Assembly: GCA_020430775.1 (NCBI GenBank)
Contig: JAGQJE010000146.1
Coordinates: forward strand, 1-34,548
Reading direction: 5' to 3'
DNA: 34,548 bases
Source of the DNA: Myxococcales bacterium
GTDB taxonomy: Bacteria > Myxococcota_A > Polyangia > Polyangiales > Houyiibacteriaceae
A program made the translations under genes and the position numbers. Below are positions 34,059 to 34,548 of the stretch, one piece after another (position 1 is the stretch's first letter; the number at the start of each line of letters is the position of its first letter). The notes beneath the pieces were generated by a model that saw only the letters and a program-made list of their open reading frames with translations, was not told the origin of the DNA and ran no database searches.

Positions 34059-34548
34059 CTAGAGACGAACCCGCACGCGCGCCGACGCGCCGAGCGCGAC
34101 TACCGCCCCGTGCCCGACCAGCAGCGTGAGCTCGGGGGCGCCGAGCTCGATGGCCCACCGCGCGGTGAGCCGGTAGCCGACCAGGCCGCTCGCCCGCACC
34201 AGGAGCGAGGCGGCGTGCGCGCCCGAGAGCGTCGCGAGCACGCCGGCGTCGAGCGCCCCGCCGAGGTAGAGCCGGCTGGTCGAGGGCGAGGCGACGTAGG
34301 CGAGGCCGCCGTACGCGGCGACGGAGCGGGCCGCGCCGAAGCCGGCCTCGACCCGCGCGTCGAGCGAGAGCCGGGGCGCGCGGCGGGGGGTGTAGCCGAG
34401 GCCGAGCTGGACGGCGCCGAGCACGTGCCCGGAGCCGTGGGGGCTCGGCCGGCGGAGCAGCGGCAGCACGACCAGGCCAGCGTCGAGCGAGAGCCCCGGT
34501 CGGGAGAGGCTCGGCTCGCCGACCGGCGCGCTGCGCGGGCGGGTCGAG
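34059..34548 (-). CDS. Probable outer-membrane beta-barrel protein (5' end cut by window)
   Basis: The frame is open to the window edge, so at least 162 codons of a longer protein are present and the true start is outside. The visible part alternates short hydrophobic and polar strands separated by Gly/Pro/Arg turns, for example LYLGGALDAGVL, LLVRASGLVGYRL, LTLLVGHGAVVAL and the terminal ASARVRVRL. This is the pattern of an outer-membrane beta barrel, though the last residue is Leu rather than the favoured Phe. No family is recognised. It converges with the RND exporter gene, ten bases away. Confidence 0.6.
   Translation of the reverse strand, partial: STRPRSAPVGEPSLSRPGLSLDAGLVVLPLLRRPSPHGSGHVLGAVQLGLGYTPRRAPRLSLDARVEAGFGAARSVAAYGGLAYVASPSTSRLYLGGALDAGVLATLSGAHAASLLVRASGLVGYRLTARWAIELGAPELTLLVGHGAVVALGASARVRVRL

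Overview
The window is about 34.5 kb of very GC-rich bacterial chromosome, densely packed with genes on both strands. The codon use is strongly GC-biased, several membrane proteins carry long Ala/Pro linkers, and the Hsp70, PEGA, FHA-GGDEF and sdhCAB types all point to a member of Myxococcota (deltaproteobacterial, Polyangia-like). That placement is inference; there is no rRNA gene to settle it. I saw no tRNA, rRNA, CRISPR array, insertion sequence, integrase or phage gene, and I take the segment to be mostly core chromosome.

Left part (1-9.9 kb): a 76-bp tandem repeat tract lies behind an FHA-GGDEF diguanylate cyclase. It is followed by a secreted penicillin-binding transpeptidase, an Fe-type superoxide dismutase, a SPOR-domain membrane protein on the minus strand, gyrA, and a two-gene chaperone unit. 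That unit is an Hsp70 without a lid but with a long Pro-rich linker, overlapping a J-domain-only protein by ATGA.

Middle (9.9-18.9 kb): a tight hisB-hisH-hisA-hisF operon ends in a large membrane protein with a PEGA-like domain. On the opposite strand lie the GDP-mannose pair manC-manB (phosphomannomutase and mannose-1-phosphate guanylyltransferase). An S66 LD-carboxypeptidase gene and a DedA-family gene follow, diverging from start codons that share two bases.

Right-middle (18.9-27 kb): on the minus strand, kamA (lysine 2,3-aminomutase) precedes sdhC-sdhA-sdhB, which has a recognisable promoter of its own. pckA (ATP-type PEP carboxykinase) diverges from kamA. An AT-richer, non-coding patch leads into an HSL-type esterase with a strong ribosome binding site.

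Right end (27-34.5 kb): a CLC-type channel, a HAD phosphatase, a radical SAM/SPASM-like enzyme, a CDP-alcohol phosphatidyltransferase, an 848-aa RND/MMPL exporter and the C-terminal part of a probable outer-membrane barrel. The last four look like a possible lipid or envelope modification and export locus.

The most interesting items are the lidless Hsp70/J pair, the phosphatidyltransferase-RND locus with an asymmetric proton relay, the 76-bp structured repeats, the CLC protein lacking the proton glutamate, and the overlapping divergent start codons.
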